Shown here: positions 17,164 to 25,511 of the stretch, piece after piece
How the letters are laid out: each line of letters starts with the position of its first letter
Position numbering within the stretch: position 1 is the first letter of the stretch
NCBI RefSeq assembly: GCF_008386495.1
Contig: NZ_VTHJ01000015.1
Coordinates: 98,440 to 162,439, forward strand
DNA: 64,000 nucleotides
Reading direction: 5' to 3'
Source of the DNA: Streptomyces tailanensis
Lineage (GTDB): Bacteria; Actinomycetota; Actinomycetes; Streptomycetales; Streptomycetaceae
Notes under the pieces: generated by a model
What the model saw: only the letters and a program-made list of their open reading frames with translations
Told to the model about the DNA's origin: nothing
Databases searched by the model: none
Position numbers and translations under genes: made by a program

Positions 17164-18066
17164 ATGACCCGTACCGTCACCGTCGGTCTCGACGGCTCGC
17201 GCGAGAGCCGCGCGGCGGCCGAATGGGGCCCGCGAGGCGCGGCTGCTCGGCGTGCCGCTGAAGCTGGTCCACGTCTGGGAGCCCGTACCGGAGCCCATCG
17301 CACAGGCGCCGCTCCTCGGCGCCGAGACCCATCAGCACTGGACCGAGAGGATTCCCCGCGAGGCCGCCGAAGGCCTGCGGCTGCGTCACCCCGGCCTCGA
17401 CGTGACCACCATGCATTGTCGGGGCGGCCCGCCGAGCTGCTGGTGAGCACGGCGAAGGACGCCGAGCTGCTGGTCCTCGGCTCGCGCGGGCTGAGCGGGA
17501 TCGGCGGGTTCATGGTCGGCTCGGTCGGGCTCTCCGTCGTCGCGCACGCCGAGCGGCCGGTCGTGCTGGTCCGGGTCGGCGAACTGGCGTCCGACGAGCA
17601 CGAGATGGACCCCGCCGGCATCCCGACCGCCGCGACACCGTTCCGGCCCGTCGTCCTCGGCCTCGACATCGAGAGCCCCGATGCGGGGCTGATCGGGTTC
17701 GCGTTCGAGGCCACCGCCCGCCGGGGCACGTCCCTGCGGGTCGTCCACGGCTGGAACCCGCCCCCGTACTACGCCTACGGCCTGGCCGTGGACCTGGAAC
17801 TCCACGGCTCCCTGGCCCTGCGCGAGGCCACCGCCCTGACCGAGTTCATACGCCCGTGGCGCACGAAGTACCCGGACGTGGAGGTCACCGAGGAGTGCCA
17901 CTACGGCACCCCCGGCAACCACCTCGTCGACGCCTCCCGCGAGTCCTCCCTGATCGTCGTGGGCCGACGCATCCGCCGCAGCCCCTTCGGCGCCCGCATC
18001 GGGCCCGTCACCCACGCCGTCCTGCACCACTCCACCGCCCCCGTCGCCGTCGTCCCGCACCACTGA
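17164..18066 (+). pseudogene. Universal stress protein, tandem UspA domains, two frameshifts
   Basis: The start MTRTVTVGLDGSRES and the end PVTHAVLHHSTAPVAVVP are in one frame, but the middle of domain one (GVPLKLVHVWEPVPEP to LDVTTMHC, about 17235-17420) is in another. The first shift, near 17230, looks like loss of two bases in the WAAREA codons; the second, near 17420, like loss of one base before SGRPAELLVST. The net change is three bases, so frame is regained. The second UspA domain, with its ATP-loop GxxGS-like residues, is intact. Either the gene is inactive or the sequence has errors here. A GGTGGAG ribosome site precedes the ATG. Confidence 0.8.
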
Positions 18067-18112
18067 GAACCACTGACGCACAACTGACGGAAACCCCTGA
18101 GGAGTTGACCCC

Positions 18113-19135
18113 ATGAAGGCAGCGGTCGTACGAGCGTTCGGCGAGCCCCTGGTCATCGAGGAGCGCCCCGACCCCGAGCCCGGCCCCGGCCAGGTCCGTA
18201 TCCGCGTCGAGACCTCCGGGCTCTGCCACACCGACATCCACGCCGCCCACGGCGACTGGCCCGTCAAGCCGAACCCGCCCTTCGTGCCCGGCCACGAGGG
18301 CGTCGGCCTCGTCGAGAAGCTCGGAGACGGCGTCACCCACCTGTCCGTCGGGCAGCGGGTCGCAGTGCCCTGGCTGGGCAAGGCCTGCGGGCGGTGCGAG
18401 CACTGCCTGTCCGGCTGGGAGACGCTGTGCGAGCGGCAGATCAACACCGGCTACGGCTGCGACGGCGGCTACGCCGAGGAGATGCTCGCCTGGGCCGACT
18501 TCGCCCAGCCGGTCCCCGACGGCGTCACCGCCGTCGACGCCTCCCCACTGACCTGCGCCGGCGTGACCACGTACAAGGCGCTCAAGGTCGCCGACGTACG
18601 GCCCGCACAGCTCGTCGCGATCTCCGGGGTCGGCGGACTCGGTCACCTGGCGGTGCAGTACGCGAAGATCGCCGGAGCCACGGTCGCGGCGATCGACGTC
18701 ACCGACGAGAAGCTCGACCTCGCCGCGGAACTCGGCGCGGACATCGTCATCGACGCCCGCAAGGAGGACGTGGGCGAGGTGCTGAAGCGGCACGGCGGCG
18801 CCCACGCGGCGATCGCCCTGGCGGTGAACGAGGCCGCCTTCTCCGCCGTCGACTCCGGGCTGCGGCGTGGCGGCAAGCTCGTCATGGTCGCCCTGCCCGC
18901 GCACGGCACCGTCCAGGTCCCGATCTTCGACACCGTGCTGAACGGCACGAGCGTGATCGGCTCGATCGTGGGTACCCGACAGGACCTCGCCGAGGTCTTC
19001 CGGCTGCACGCGGCCGGCCGGACCAAGGTCATCTGCGAGACCCGGCCCCTCGCCTCCGTCAACGAGTGCGTCGACGAGGTGTCGCGCGGTCAGGTCAAGG
19101 CCCGGATCGTCTTCGACCTCGGTTGGGGGAGGTGA
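18113..19135 (+). CDS. Zinc-dependent alcohol dehydrogenase, AdhP type
   Basis: A 340-residue medium-chain dehydrogenase. Catalytic zinc ligands are visible in LCHTDIHAAHGDW and GHEGVG, the structural zinc site in CGRCEHCLSGWETLC, and the NAD site in GVGGLGHLAVQYAK. The family interconverts alcohols and aldehydes and is often induced with stress proteins under low oxygen. The ATG follows TGAGGAG, 46 bases after the broken stress gene, and its stop region contains the ribosome site of the next gene, so the cluster is co-transcribed. Confidence 0.92.
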   Translation: MKAAVVRAFGEPLVIEERPDPEPGPGQVRIRVETSGLCHTDIHAAHGDWPVKPNPPFVPGHEGVGLVEKLGDGVTHLSVGQRVAVPWLGKACGRCEHCLSGWETLCERQINTGYGCDGGYAEEMLAWADFAQPVPDGVTAVDASPLTCAGVTTYKALKVADVRPAQLVAISGVGGLGHLAVQYAKIAGATVAAIDVTDEKLDLAAELGADIVIDARKEDVGEVLKRHGGAHAAIALAVNEAAFSAVDSGLRRGGKLVMVALPAHGTVQVPIFDTVLNGTSVIGSIVGTRQDLAEVFRLHAAGRTKVICETRPLASVNECVDEVSRGQVKARIVFDLGWGR

Positions 19136-19140
19136 GCGCG

Positions 19141-20061
19141 ATGGCCACGGAGGGGGAGACGGAGCTGCCGATCGTCGTCGGCGTCGACGGGTCCGAGCCC
19201 AGCCTGCGGGCCGTCGACTGGGCGGCCGACGAGGCCACCCTGCGCGGGGTGCCGCTGCGCCTGGTGTACGCCTCGCTGTGGGAACGGTACGAAGGCGTCC
19301 ACCTGGCCGAGGACCTGGGCAAGCCGTCCGAGCGGGTGCGGGCCGAGGACATCGTGGAGACCGCCGCCCGGCGCGCCCAGCTGCGCCGGGCCGAGGTGAA
19401 GATCTCCACCGATGTGCTGCCCGAGGAGCCCGAGTACACGCTGCTGAGGGAGAGCCGGCTCGCTTCCCTGCTGGTCACGGGCACCCGGGGCCGCAGCGCC
19501 CTCACCGAGGTGCTGCTCGGCTCGGTGAGCCTCACCGTGGCCGCGCACGCGCACTGCCCGGTGATCGTCGTGCGCGGCAGCCACGACAACCAGGCACTGC
19601 CCGCCACCCACGGCCGCATCGTCGTCGGCGTCGGAGGCGGGGCCAGGACCACTGACGGTGCCGAGGAGAAGCCGACAAGTGCGGCGGCGGTGCGCTTCGC
19701 CTTCGAGGAGGCGCGGCGGCGCGGGGCGGAGGTCGAAGCGGTACGCGCCTGGCGGTGCCCCGCACACGAGACCACCGACCATCCTTTGCTGGTGGGAGAG
19801 CCCGCCAGGGTGCACGAGCAGCGCGCAGCGGAGGCCCTGGAGACGGCGCTGCGGGAGGCCCCCACCGATGTCGTACTCCATCGCCGTACGGCCGAGGGCC
19901 ACGCCCGGACCGTGCTGGCCGACGCCTCGCGCCACGCCGACCTCCTCGTCGTGGGAGCCAGGCGCCGGCAGCGGCACTTCGGGCTCCAGCTCGGCCGGGT
20001 GACGCACGGCGTACTGCACCACTCCGCCTGCCCGGTCGCGATCGTCCCCGAGAGCGGGTGA
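19141..20061 (+). CDS. Universal stress protein, two UspA domains
   Basis: The 306-residue product has two UspA folds. Domain one begins PIVVGVDGSEPSLRAVDWA and ends VTGTRGRSALTEVLLGSVSL, a complete ATP-binding signature. Domain two, from about residue 160, starts RIVVGVGGG and ends VVGARRRQRHFGLQLGRVTH, with a less standard loop. Such proteins bind ATP and help survival in dormancy or hypoxia. The ATG follows GGGGGAGG, placed across the end of the dehydrogenase gene. Its end is 17 bases from the convergent PPK2 pseudogene. Confidence 0.92.
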   Translation: MATEGETELPIVVGVDGSEPSLRAVDWAADEATLRGVPLRLVYASLWERYEGVHLAEDLGKPSERVRAEDIVETAARRAQLRRAEVKISTDVLPEEPEYTLLRESRLASLLVTGTRGRSALTEVLLGSVSLTVAAHAHCPVIVVRGSHDNQALPATHGRIVVGVGGGARTTDGAEEKPTSAAAVRFAFEEARRRGAEVEAVRAWRCPAHETTDHPLLVGEPARVHEQRAAEALETALREAPTDVVLHRRTAEGHARTVLADASRHADLLVVGARRRQRHFGLQLGRVTHGVLHHSACPVAIVPESG

Positions 20062-20078
20062 CGCCGGCGACCGGCCGC

Positions 20079-20920
20079 TCAGAGGCGCGCCGCGTGGTCG
20101 GGGACGTAGGTCTGCAGATCACGCGGCGGGCGCTGGTAGCCGGTCGACGGCGGGCGCGTGGGCAGCTCCAGGACCGGCGGCGGGACCTCGTGGTACGGCA
20201 CGGAGTCCAGCAGGTGGGCGATCATGTTCAGCCTGGCCCGCCGTTTGTCGTCGCTCTCCACGACGTACCACGGGGCCTCGGTGATGTCGGTGTGCACCAC
20301 CATCTCGTCCTTGGCCCGGGAGTACGCCTCCCAGCGGGTGAGGGACTCCAGGTCCATCGGCGACAGCTTCCAGCGCCGCAGCGGGTACTCCAGCCGCTTG
20401 CGGAATCGCTCCTGCTGTTCGGTGTCGCTCACCGAGAACCAGTACTAGCGCAGCAGGATCCCGTCCTCCACCAGCATCCGCTCGAAGATCGGGCACTGGC
20501 GCAGGAAGAGCTGGTGCTCCTCCTTCGTACAGAAGCCCATCACTTGCTCGACCCCGACCCGCCGCGCAGCGGCTAATGACACGCAGCCCAGGACCGGTCG
20601 AACAGCATGATCTCCCCGGCGACCGGCAGATGCTCCACGTACCGCCGGAAGCACCGCTGGGTGCGCTCGCGCTCGGTCGGCTCGGGCAGCGCGGCGATCC
20701 GGGCGACACGGGGGTTGAGATGCTCCGCGACCCGCTTGATCGTGCCGCCCTTGCCCGCCGCGTCCCGCCCCTCGAACACCACCACGAGCCGGGCCCCCTC
20801 CGCCCGCACCCACTCCTGCAGCTTCACCAACTCCGTCTGCAGCCGCAGCAGTTCCCTCTCATACACCGCCCGCGGCACCTTCGCCACCGTCTTGCCGGCC
20901 ACGCCGCCTCCACGACCCAA
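20079..20920 (-). pseudogene. PPK2-type polyphosphate kinase, broken
   Basis: The N-terminal part carries Walker [18 protein letters not shown] and continues to IMLFDRSW, then runs into a stop at about 20573 where the family expects YNRAGVE. The next part, [15 protein letters not shown] to VEDGILLR, is in another frame and ends at a TAG (about 20446) just before YWFSVSDTEQQ, where a Lys or Gln codon is expected. The rest, to the end, is intact. PPK2 enzymes move phosphate between polyphosphate and nucleotides. A short insertion/rearrangement and a nonsense change together make inactivity likely. Confidence 0.85.
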
Positions 20921-20930
20921 CGCACCACCC

Positions 20931-20949
20931 CGCGCCCCGAAGGGGCGCG
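20931..20949. terminator. Hairpin after the second aldehyde dehydrogenase
   Basis: Perfect eight-base arms CGCGCCCC and GGGGCGCG with a GAA loop, 38 bases beyond the stop. It resembles a recurring Streptomyces extragenic motif. Confidence 0.6.
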
Positions 20950-20986
20950 GAGCCGTGCCCGTTTACGGTTCCCCGCGGAGCGGGTG

Positions 20987-22426
20987 CTACCCGTCCAGCG
21001 ACGTCATCACATGCTTGATCCGCGTGTAGTCGTCGAAGCCGTACCCCGAAAGGTCCTTGCCGTAGCCGGACTTCTTGAAGCCGCCGTGCGGCATCTCCGC
21101 GACCAGCGGGATGTGGGTGTTGATCCACACGCATCCGAAGTCCAGCGCCTTGGACATCCGCATCGCCCGGGCGTGGTCCTTTGTCCACACCGACGACGCG
21201 AGGGCGTAGTCGACGCCGTTCGCCCAGCCCACGGCCTGGGCCTCGTCGGCGAACGACTGGACCGTGATGACCGGCCCGAAGACCTCCTTCTGGATGATCT
21301 CGTCGTCCTGCTTCAGCCCGGACACGACGGTCGGCGCATAGAAGTACCCCTTCTCACCGACCTGGTGTCCCCCGGTCTCGACCTTGGCGTGCGCGGGCAG
21401 CCGCTCGATGAAGCCGCTGACCTGCTTGAGCTGGTTGGGGTTGTTGAGCGGCCCGTACAGCACGTCCTCGTCGTCCGGCTGCCCGGTCTTCGTCTCGGCG
21501 GCGGCCTTGGCGAGCGCCGCCACGAACTCGTCGTGGATGGACTCGTGGACGAGGACGCGCGTCGCGGCCGTACAGTCCTGCCCGGCGTTGAAGAAGCCCG
21601 CCACCGAGATGTCCTCGACGGCCTTGGGGATGTCGGTGTCCTCGAAGACGACGACCGGCGCCTTGCCGCCCAGCTCCAGGTGGACCCGCTTGAGGTCCTT
21701 GGACGCGGACTCGGCGACCGACATACCGGCCCGCACGGAACCGGTGATGGACGCCATGGCCGGGACCGAGTGCTCGACCATCAGACGCCCGGTGTCCCGG
21801 TCGCCCGTGATGACGTTGAAGACACCCTTCGGCAGGATCGAGCCGATGATCTCCGCGATCAGAACGGTCGACGCGGGGGTCGTGTCCGACGGCTTCAGTA
21901 CGACCGTGTTGCCCGCCGCGATGGCCGGCGCGAACTTCCAGACCGCCATCATCATCGGGTAGTTCCACGGCGCCACCTGCGCGCAGACGCCGACCGGCTC
22001 ACGGCGGACGATCGAGGTCATCCCCTCCATGTACTCGCCGGCGCTCCGCCCCTCCAGCATCCGCGCGGCGCCCGCGAAGAAGCGGATCTGGTCGACCATC
22101 GGCGGGATCTCCTCGGAGCGGGTGAGCCCGATCGGCTTGCCCGTGTTCTCCACCTCGGCCGCGATGAGTTCCTCGGCCCGCTCCTCGAACGCGTCGGCGA
22201 TCTTCAGCAGGGCCTTCTGCCGCTCGGCCGGGGTCGTGTCCCGCCAGGCGGGGAACGCGGCCTCGGCGGCGGCCATCGCCGCGTCGACGTCGGCCTGGCC
22301 GGACAGGGGCGCGGTCGCGTAGGCCTCGCCCGTCGCGGGGTTGACCACCTCGGTGGTCCGTCCGTCGACGGCGTCACGGAATTCGCCATCGATGTAGTTG
22401 CGCAGACGACGCAGCTCGGTGCTCAC
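20987..22426 (-). CDS. Gamma-aminobutyraldehyde dehydrogenase
   Basis: A 479-residue aldehyde dehydrogenase with NAGQDCTAATR (catalytic Cys), LELGGKAPVV (Glu), APWNYPMMM and GGFKKSGYGKDL. It is closer in style to PuuC/PatD enzymes that convert 4-aminobutyraldehyde to GABA. The GTG at 22426 has a GGAGGG ribosome site; the longer frame is rejected. It is divergent from an Lrp-type regulator and an aminotransferase, which would supply the aldehyde from putrescine. It is a paralogue of the dehydrogenase at 7481-8995. Confidence 0.9.
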   Translation of the reverse strand: MSTELRRLRNYIDGEFRDAVDGRTTEVVNPATGEAYATAPLSGQADVDAAMAAAEAAFPAWRDTTPAERQKALLKIADAFEERAEELIAAEVENTGKPIGLTRSEEIPPMVDQIRFFAGAARMLEGRSAGEYMEGMTSIVRREPVGVCAQVAPWNYPMMMAVWKFAPAIAAGNTVVLKPSDTTPASTVLIAEIIGSILPKGVFNVITGDRDTGRLMVEHSVPAMASITGSVRAGMSVAESASKDLKRVHLELGGKAPVVVFEDTDIPKAVEDISVAGFFNAGQDCTAATRVLVHESIHDEFVAALAKAAAETKTGQPDDEDVLYGPLNNPNQLKQVSGFIERLPAHAKVETGGHQVGEKGYFYAPTVVSGLKQDDEIIQKEVFGPVITVQSFADEAQAVGWANGVDYALASSVWTKDHARAMRMSKALDFGCVWINTHIPLVAEMPHGGFKKSGYGKDLSGYGFDDYTRIKHVMTSLDG

Positions 22427-22532
22427 TGCCGACCCTCCAGATGTGGGTGTCCTGGGTGTCCATTCCTTGAGACACCACCCTAGTCCGCAGCCCCACGTTT
22501 TCAACACCCCCGACACCCCCACCACTGCGAAA

Positions 22533-22585
22533 TCCGCAAGCTACGAGCCCGCAAACAACGAATTTCATCGATCTGGCCTTGCGGA
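22533..22585. promoter_or_regulatory. Paired inverted arms in the divergent promoter region
   Basis: TCCGCAAG (22533-22540) and CTTGCGGA (22578-22585) are exact complements 37 bases apart, between the dehydrogenase and regulator starts. This geometry suits an Lrp-type protein that wraps DNA; it is only a candidate. Confidence 0.35.
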
Positions 22586-22599
22586 ACTGTCGAGACGTC

Positions 22600-23115
22600 G
22601 TGCACAGTGAGGTCGTGGCCAGTAGAAGCGCAGAGCAGAGGGACTCGAAGGAGTCCAGGAACGGCGGCCCTCAGCTGGACGCCGTCTCCCTCGCCATCGT
22701 CGAACAGCTCCAGGAGGACGGCCGCCGGCCGTACGCCGCGATCGGCAAGGCCGTCGGCCTCTCCGAGGCGGCCGTGCGCCAGCGCGTCCAGAAGCTGCTC
22801 GACCAGGGCGTGATGCAGATCGTCGCCGTCACCGACCCGCTCACCGTGGGCTTCCGGCGTCAGGCGATGCTCGGCATCAACGTCGACGGCGACCTCGATC
22901 CCGTGGCGGACGCGCTGACGGCCATGCAGGAGGTCGAGTACATCGTGATCACCGCGGGCTCCTTCGACCTGATGGTGGAGGTCGTCTGCGAGGACGACGA
23001 CCACCTCCTGGAAGTGATCAACAAACGCATCCGGACCCTGCCCGGCGTGCGGTCCACCGAGAGCTTCGTCTATCTGAAGCTGAAGAAGCAGACCTACATG
23101 TGGGGAACCCGATAA
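22600..23115 (+). CDS. Lrp/AsnC-family transcriptional regulator
   Basis: About 171 residues: an N-terminal tail, helix-turn-helix (LDAVSLAIVEQLQEDGRRPYAAIGKAVGLSEAAVRQRV), and a C-terminal RAM domain ending RSTESFVYLKLKKQTYMWGTR. The place and divergent layout suggest control of polyamine/GABA genes; I recall a S. coelicolor regulator of polyamine use (EpuRI) in the same setting, but have not verified it. The start is uncertain: GTG at 22600 or 22615, or further upstream at 22579. The aminotransferase gene begins 19 bases after its stop. Confidence 0.9.
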   Translation: MHSEVVASRSAEQRDSKESRNGGPQLDAVSLAIVEQLQEDGRRPYAAIGKAVGLSEAAVRQRVQKLLDQGVMQIVAVTDPLTVGFRRQAMLGINVDGDLDPVADALTAMQEVEYIVITAGSFDLMVEVVCEDDDHLLEVINKRIRTLPGVRSTESFVYLKLKKQTYMWGTR

Positions 23116-23134
23116 CCATGAGGACGCGATAACC

Positions 23135-24499
23135 GTGAGCCCCAAGGACCTCAGCCAGACCGCGTACGACCACCTGTGGATGCACTTCACCCGCATGTCC
23201 TCGTACGAGAACTCCCCGGTCCCCACGATCGTCCGGGGCGAGGGCACGTACATCTACGACGACAAGGGCAAGCGGTATCTCGACGGTCTCGCGGGGCTGT
23301 TCGTGGTCCAGGCGGGCCACGGCCGCACCGAGCTCGCGGAGACCGCGTCCAAGCAGGCACAGGAGCTGGCCTTCTTCCCGGTGTGGTCCTACGCCCACCC
23401 GAAGGCCGTCGAACTGGCGGAACGTATCGCCTCCTACGCGCCCGGCGACCTGAACAAGGTCTTCTTCACCACCGGCGGCGGCGAGGCGGTCGAGACCGCG
23501 TGGAAGCTCGCCAAGCAGTACTTCAAACTCAAGGGCAAGCCGACCAAGTACAAGGTCATCTCACGGGCGGTCGCCTACCACGGCACCCCGCAGGGCGCCC
23601 TGTCCATCACCGGCCTGCCCGCTCTGAAGGCCCCCTTCGAGCCGCTCGTCCCGGGCGCGCACAAGGTGCCGAACACCAACATCTACCGGGCGCCGCTCTT
23701 CGGCGACGACCCGGAGGCCTTCGGCCGCTGGGCCGCCGACCAGATCGAACAGCAGATCCTCTTCGAGGGCCCGGACACGGTCGCCGCGGTCTTCCTGGAG
23801 CCGGTGCAGAACGCCGGCGGCTGCTTCCCGCCCCCGCCCGGCTACTTCCGGCGGGTGCGCGAGATCTGCGACCAGTACGACGTGCTGCTGGTGTCGGACG
23901 AGGTCATCTGCGCCTTCGGCCGGCTCGGCACGATGTTCGCCTGCGACAAGTTCGGCTATGTCCCGGACATGATCACCTGCGCCAAGGGCATGACCTCGGG
24001 CTACTCCCCGATAGGCGCGTGCGTCATCTCCGACCGCATAGCCGAGCCCTTCTACAAGGGCGACAACACCTTCCTGCACGGCTACACCTTCGGCGGCCAC
24101 CCGGTCTCCGCGGCCGTCGGCCTAGCCAATCTTGACTTGTTCGAGCGCGAGGGCCTCAACCAGCACGTCCTCGACAACGAGGCCGCGTTCCGCGCGACCC
24201 TGGAGAAGCTGTACGACCTGCCGATCGTCGGCGACGTCCGCGGCAACGGCTACTTCTACGGAATCGAGCTGGTCAAGGACAAGGCCACGAAGGAGAGCTT
24301 CGACGCCGACGAGACCGAGCGGATCCTCTACGGCTTCCTGTCGAAGAAGCTGTTCGAGAACGGCCTCTACTGCCGCGCCGACGACCGCGGCGACCCGGTC
24401 GTCCAGCTCGCCCCGCCGCTGATCTCCGACCAGTCGACCTTCGACGAGATCGAGCAGATCCTCCGCGCGACCCTGACGGAGGCGTGGACGCTCCTCTGA
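23135..24499 (+). CDS. Class III aminotransferase, putrescine/GABA type
   Basis: The 454-residue PLP enzyme has GGGEAVETAWKLAKQYF, the PLP Asp in VSDEVICAFGR, and the Schiff-base Lys in TCAKGMTSGYSP. It resembles putrescine-pyruvate and omega-amino acid-pyruvate transaminases (SpuC type), which make 4-aminobutyraldehyde or use GABA. With the neighbouring dehydrogenase it forms a transaminase route from putrescine to GABA, parallel to the oxidase route of the first operon. The GTG start has GAGGACG upstream. The stop is followed by a duplicated segment and a strong terminator. Confidence 0.92.
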   Translation: MSPKDLSQTAYDHLWMHFTRMSSYENSPVPTIVRGEGTYIYDDKGKRYLDGLAGLFVVQAGHGRTELAETASKQAQELAFFPVWSYAHPKAVELAERIASYAPGDLNKVFFTTGGGEAVETAWKLAKQYFKLKGKPTKYKVISRAVAYHGTPQGALSITGLPALKAPFEPLVPGAHKVPNTNIYRAPLFGDDPEAFGRWAADQIEQQILFEGPDTVAAVFLEPVQNAGGCFPPPPGYFRRVREICDQYDVLLVSDEVICAFGRLGTMFACDKFGYVPDMITCAKGMTSGYSPIGACVISDRIAEPFYKGDNTFLHGYTFGGHPVSAAVGLANLDLFEREGLNQHVLDNEAAFRATLEKLYDLPIVGDVRGNGYFYGIELVKDKATKESFDADETERILYGFLSKKLFENGLYCRADDRGDPVVQLAPPLISDQSTFDEIEQILRATLTEAWTLL

Positions 24500-24575
24500 A
24501 GGCGCTCGGCGTTTGATGGCGCTCCTCTGATGGCGCCCCCTCTCATGGCGCCCCTCTGACGTGCTCGGTGTTTGA
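24491..24575. repeat. Imperfect duplication around the aminotransferase stop
   Basis: The stretch from CTCCTCTGA to GCTCGGCGTTTGA at 24491-24516 reappears as CCCCTCTGA to GCTCGGTGTTTGA at 24551-24575, separated by two or three ATGGCGC-CCCTCTG units. It looks like local duplication that copied the stop codon region. Confidence 0.6.
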
Positions 24576-24576
24576 A

Positions 24577-24625
24577 ACGGCCCGGGATGCACCCGTACGA
24601 GTGAGATGGGTGCGTTCCGGGCCGT
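24577..24625. terminator. Long hairpin after the aminotransferase gene
   Basis: Arms 24577-24594 and 24608-24625 pair over nearly 18 bases (ACGGCCCGG and CCGGGCCGT at the base) around a 13-base loop. Confidence 0.8.
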
Positions 24626-24749
24626 GTGCTGTCCGACCCCCGCCACCCTGCCTGCCTAGCGTGCCCTGTAACCGATCGGCCCTGCCTTCGTTCCCCCGGA
24701 CGGGGGACTCCCCCCCGGCAATTCCTGATCCGAACCGAGGTGTACGCCC

Positions 24750-25511
24750 ATGGTGGCCCCGCCGGACAACGACGTGCTCTGGGCACGTGGTCTGACCTAC
24801 GCGCACGACGGCTCGCCCGCGCTGCAAGGCGTGTCGCTGGGCGTCCGGGACGGCGAGATCCTCGCCGTCACCGGCCCGCGCGGCAGCGGCAAAACCACGC
24901 TCCTGCGCTGTCTGTCGGGGCAGTTGGTGCCACGGCAGGGCGAGGTGTGGTTCAACAGCACCCCGGTGCACACCATGGGCCCCGTCACCCGGGAGCGACT
25001 GCGCCGCGACCGCTTCGGCTGGATCGACCCAGAGCCGGTCCTCGTCCCCGAGCTGAACGTCTGGGAGAACACGGCCCTGCCGCTGATGCTGCGCGGCACC
25101 GGCCGCCGGGCCGCCAGGACCGCCGCCCTGGAGTGGCTGGAGCGCCTCGACATCGGCTCCTCGGCCCGCAAGCGCCCGCACACCCTCCTGCAGTCCGAGC
25201 GCCAGCGCGTGGTCGTCGCCCGCGCGCTGGTCGCCACCCCCACCGTGCTCTTCGCGGACGAGCCGACCGCCGCGTTGCACCGCACGGAACACGCCCATGT
25301 GCTGCGCACCCTCACCACGGCGGCCCGCTCGCACGACATCACGGTCGTCCTCGCCACCCACGACACCGAGATCGCCTCCCTCGCCGACCGCACGGTGTCC
25401 CTGCTCGACGGGCGCTGCGTGAAGACCGTCCGCCTGCCCTCCGCCGCCGACGGGGAAGGCCGGGCCGCCGCCGAGGGAGGAGGCCGGGCCGCGTGCTCGC
25501 TCTCCGTCTAG
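24750..25511 (+). CDS. ABC transporter ATPase with atypical signature
   Basis: A 253-residue ATPase with Walker A GPRGSGKT (about 43-50), Walker B VLFADEPTAAL and H-loop VLATHDTE, of the LolD/MacB-like group. The signature reads LLQSERQRV instead of LSGGQxQRV, so the Gly residues that contact ATP are absent. The C-terminus is Gly/Ala-rich. It overlaps the permease gene by 19 bases and forms a two-gene operon with it. ATP hydrolysis may be weak or asymmetric; substrate unknown. Confidence 0.85.
   Translation: MVAPPDNDVLWARGLTYAHDGSPALQGVSLGVRDGEILAVTGPRGSGKTTLLRCLSGQLVPRQGEVWFNSTPVHTMGPVTRERLRRDRFGWIDPEPVLVPELNVWENTALPLMLRGTGRRAARTAALEWLERLDIGSSARKRPHTLLQSERQRVVVARALVATPTVLFADEPTAALHRTEHAHVLRTLTTAARSHDITVVLATHDTEIASLADRTVSLLDGRCVKTVRLPSAADGEGRAAAEGGGRAACSLSV

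Noticed and set aside
17164..18066. Programmed frameshifting in the universal stress protein
   Set aside because: There is no slippery heptamer or downstream stimulatory structure, and two opposite shifts are required.
20440..20460. TAG in the PPK2 gene as pyrrolysine or read-through codon
   Set aside because: The gene has a second lesion upstream and Streptomyces generally lack the pyrrolysine system.
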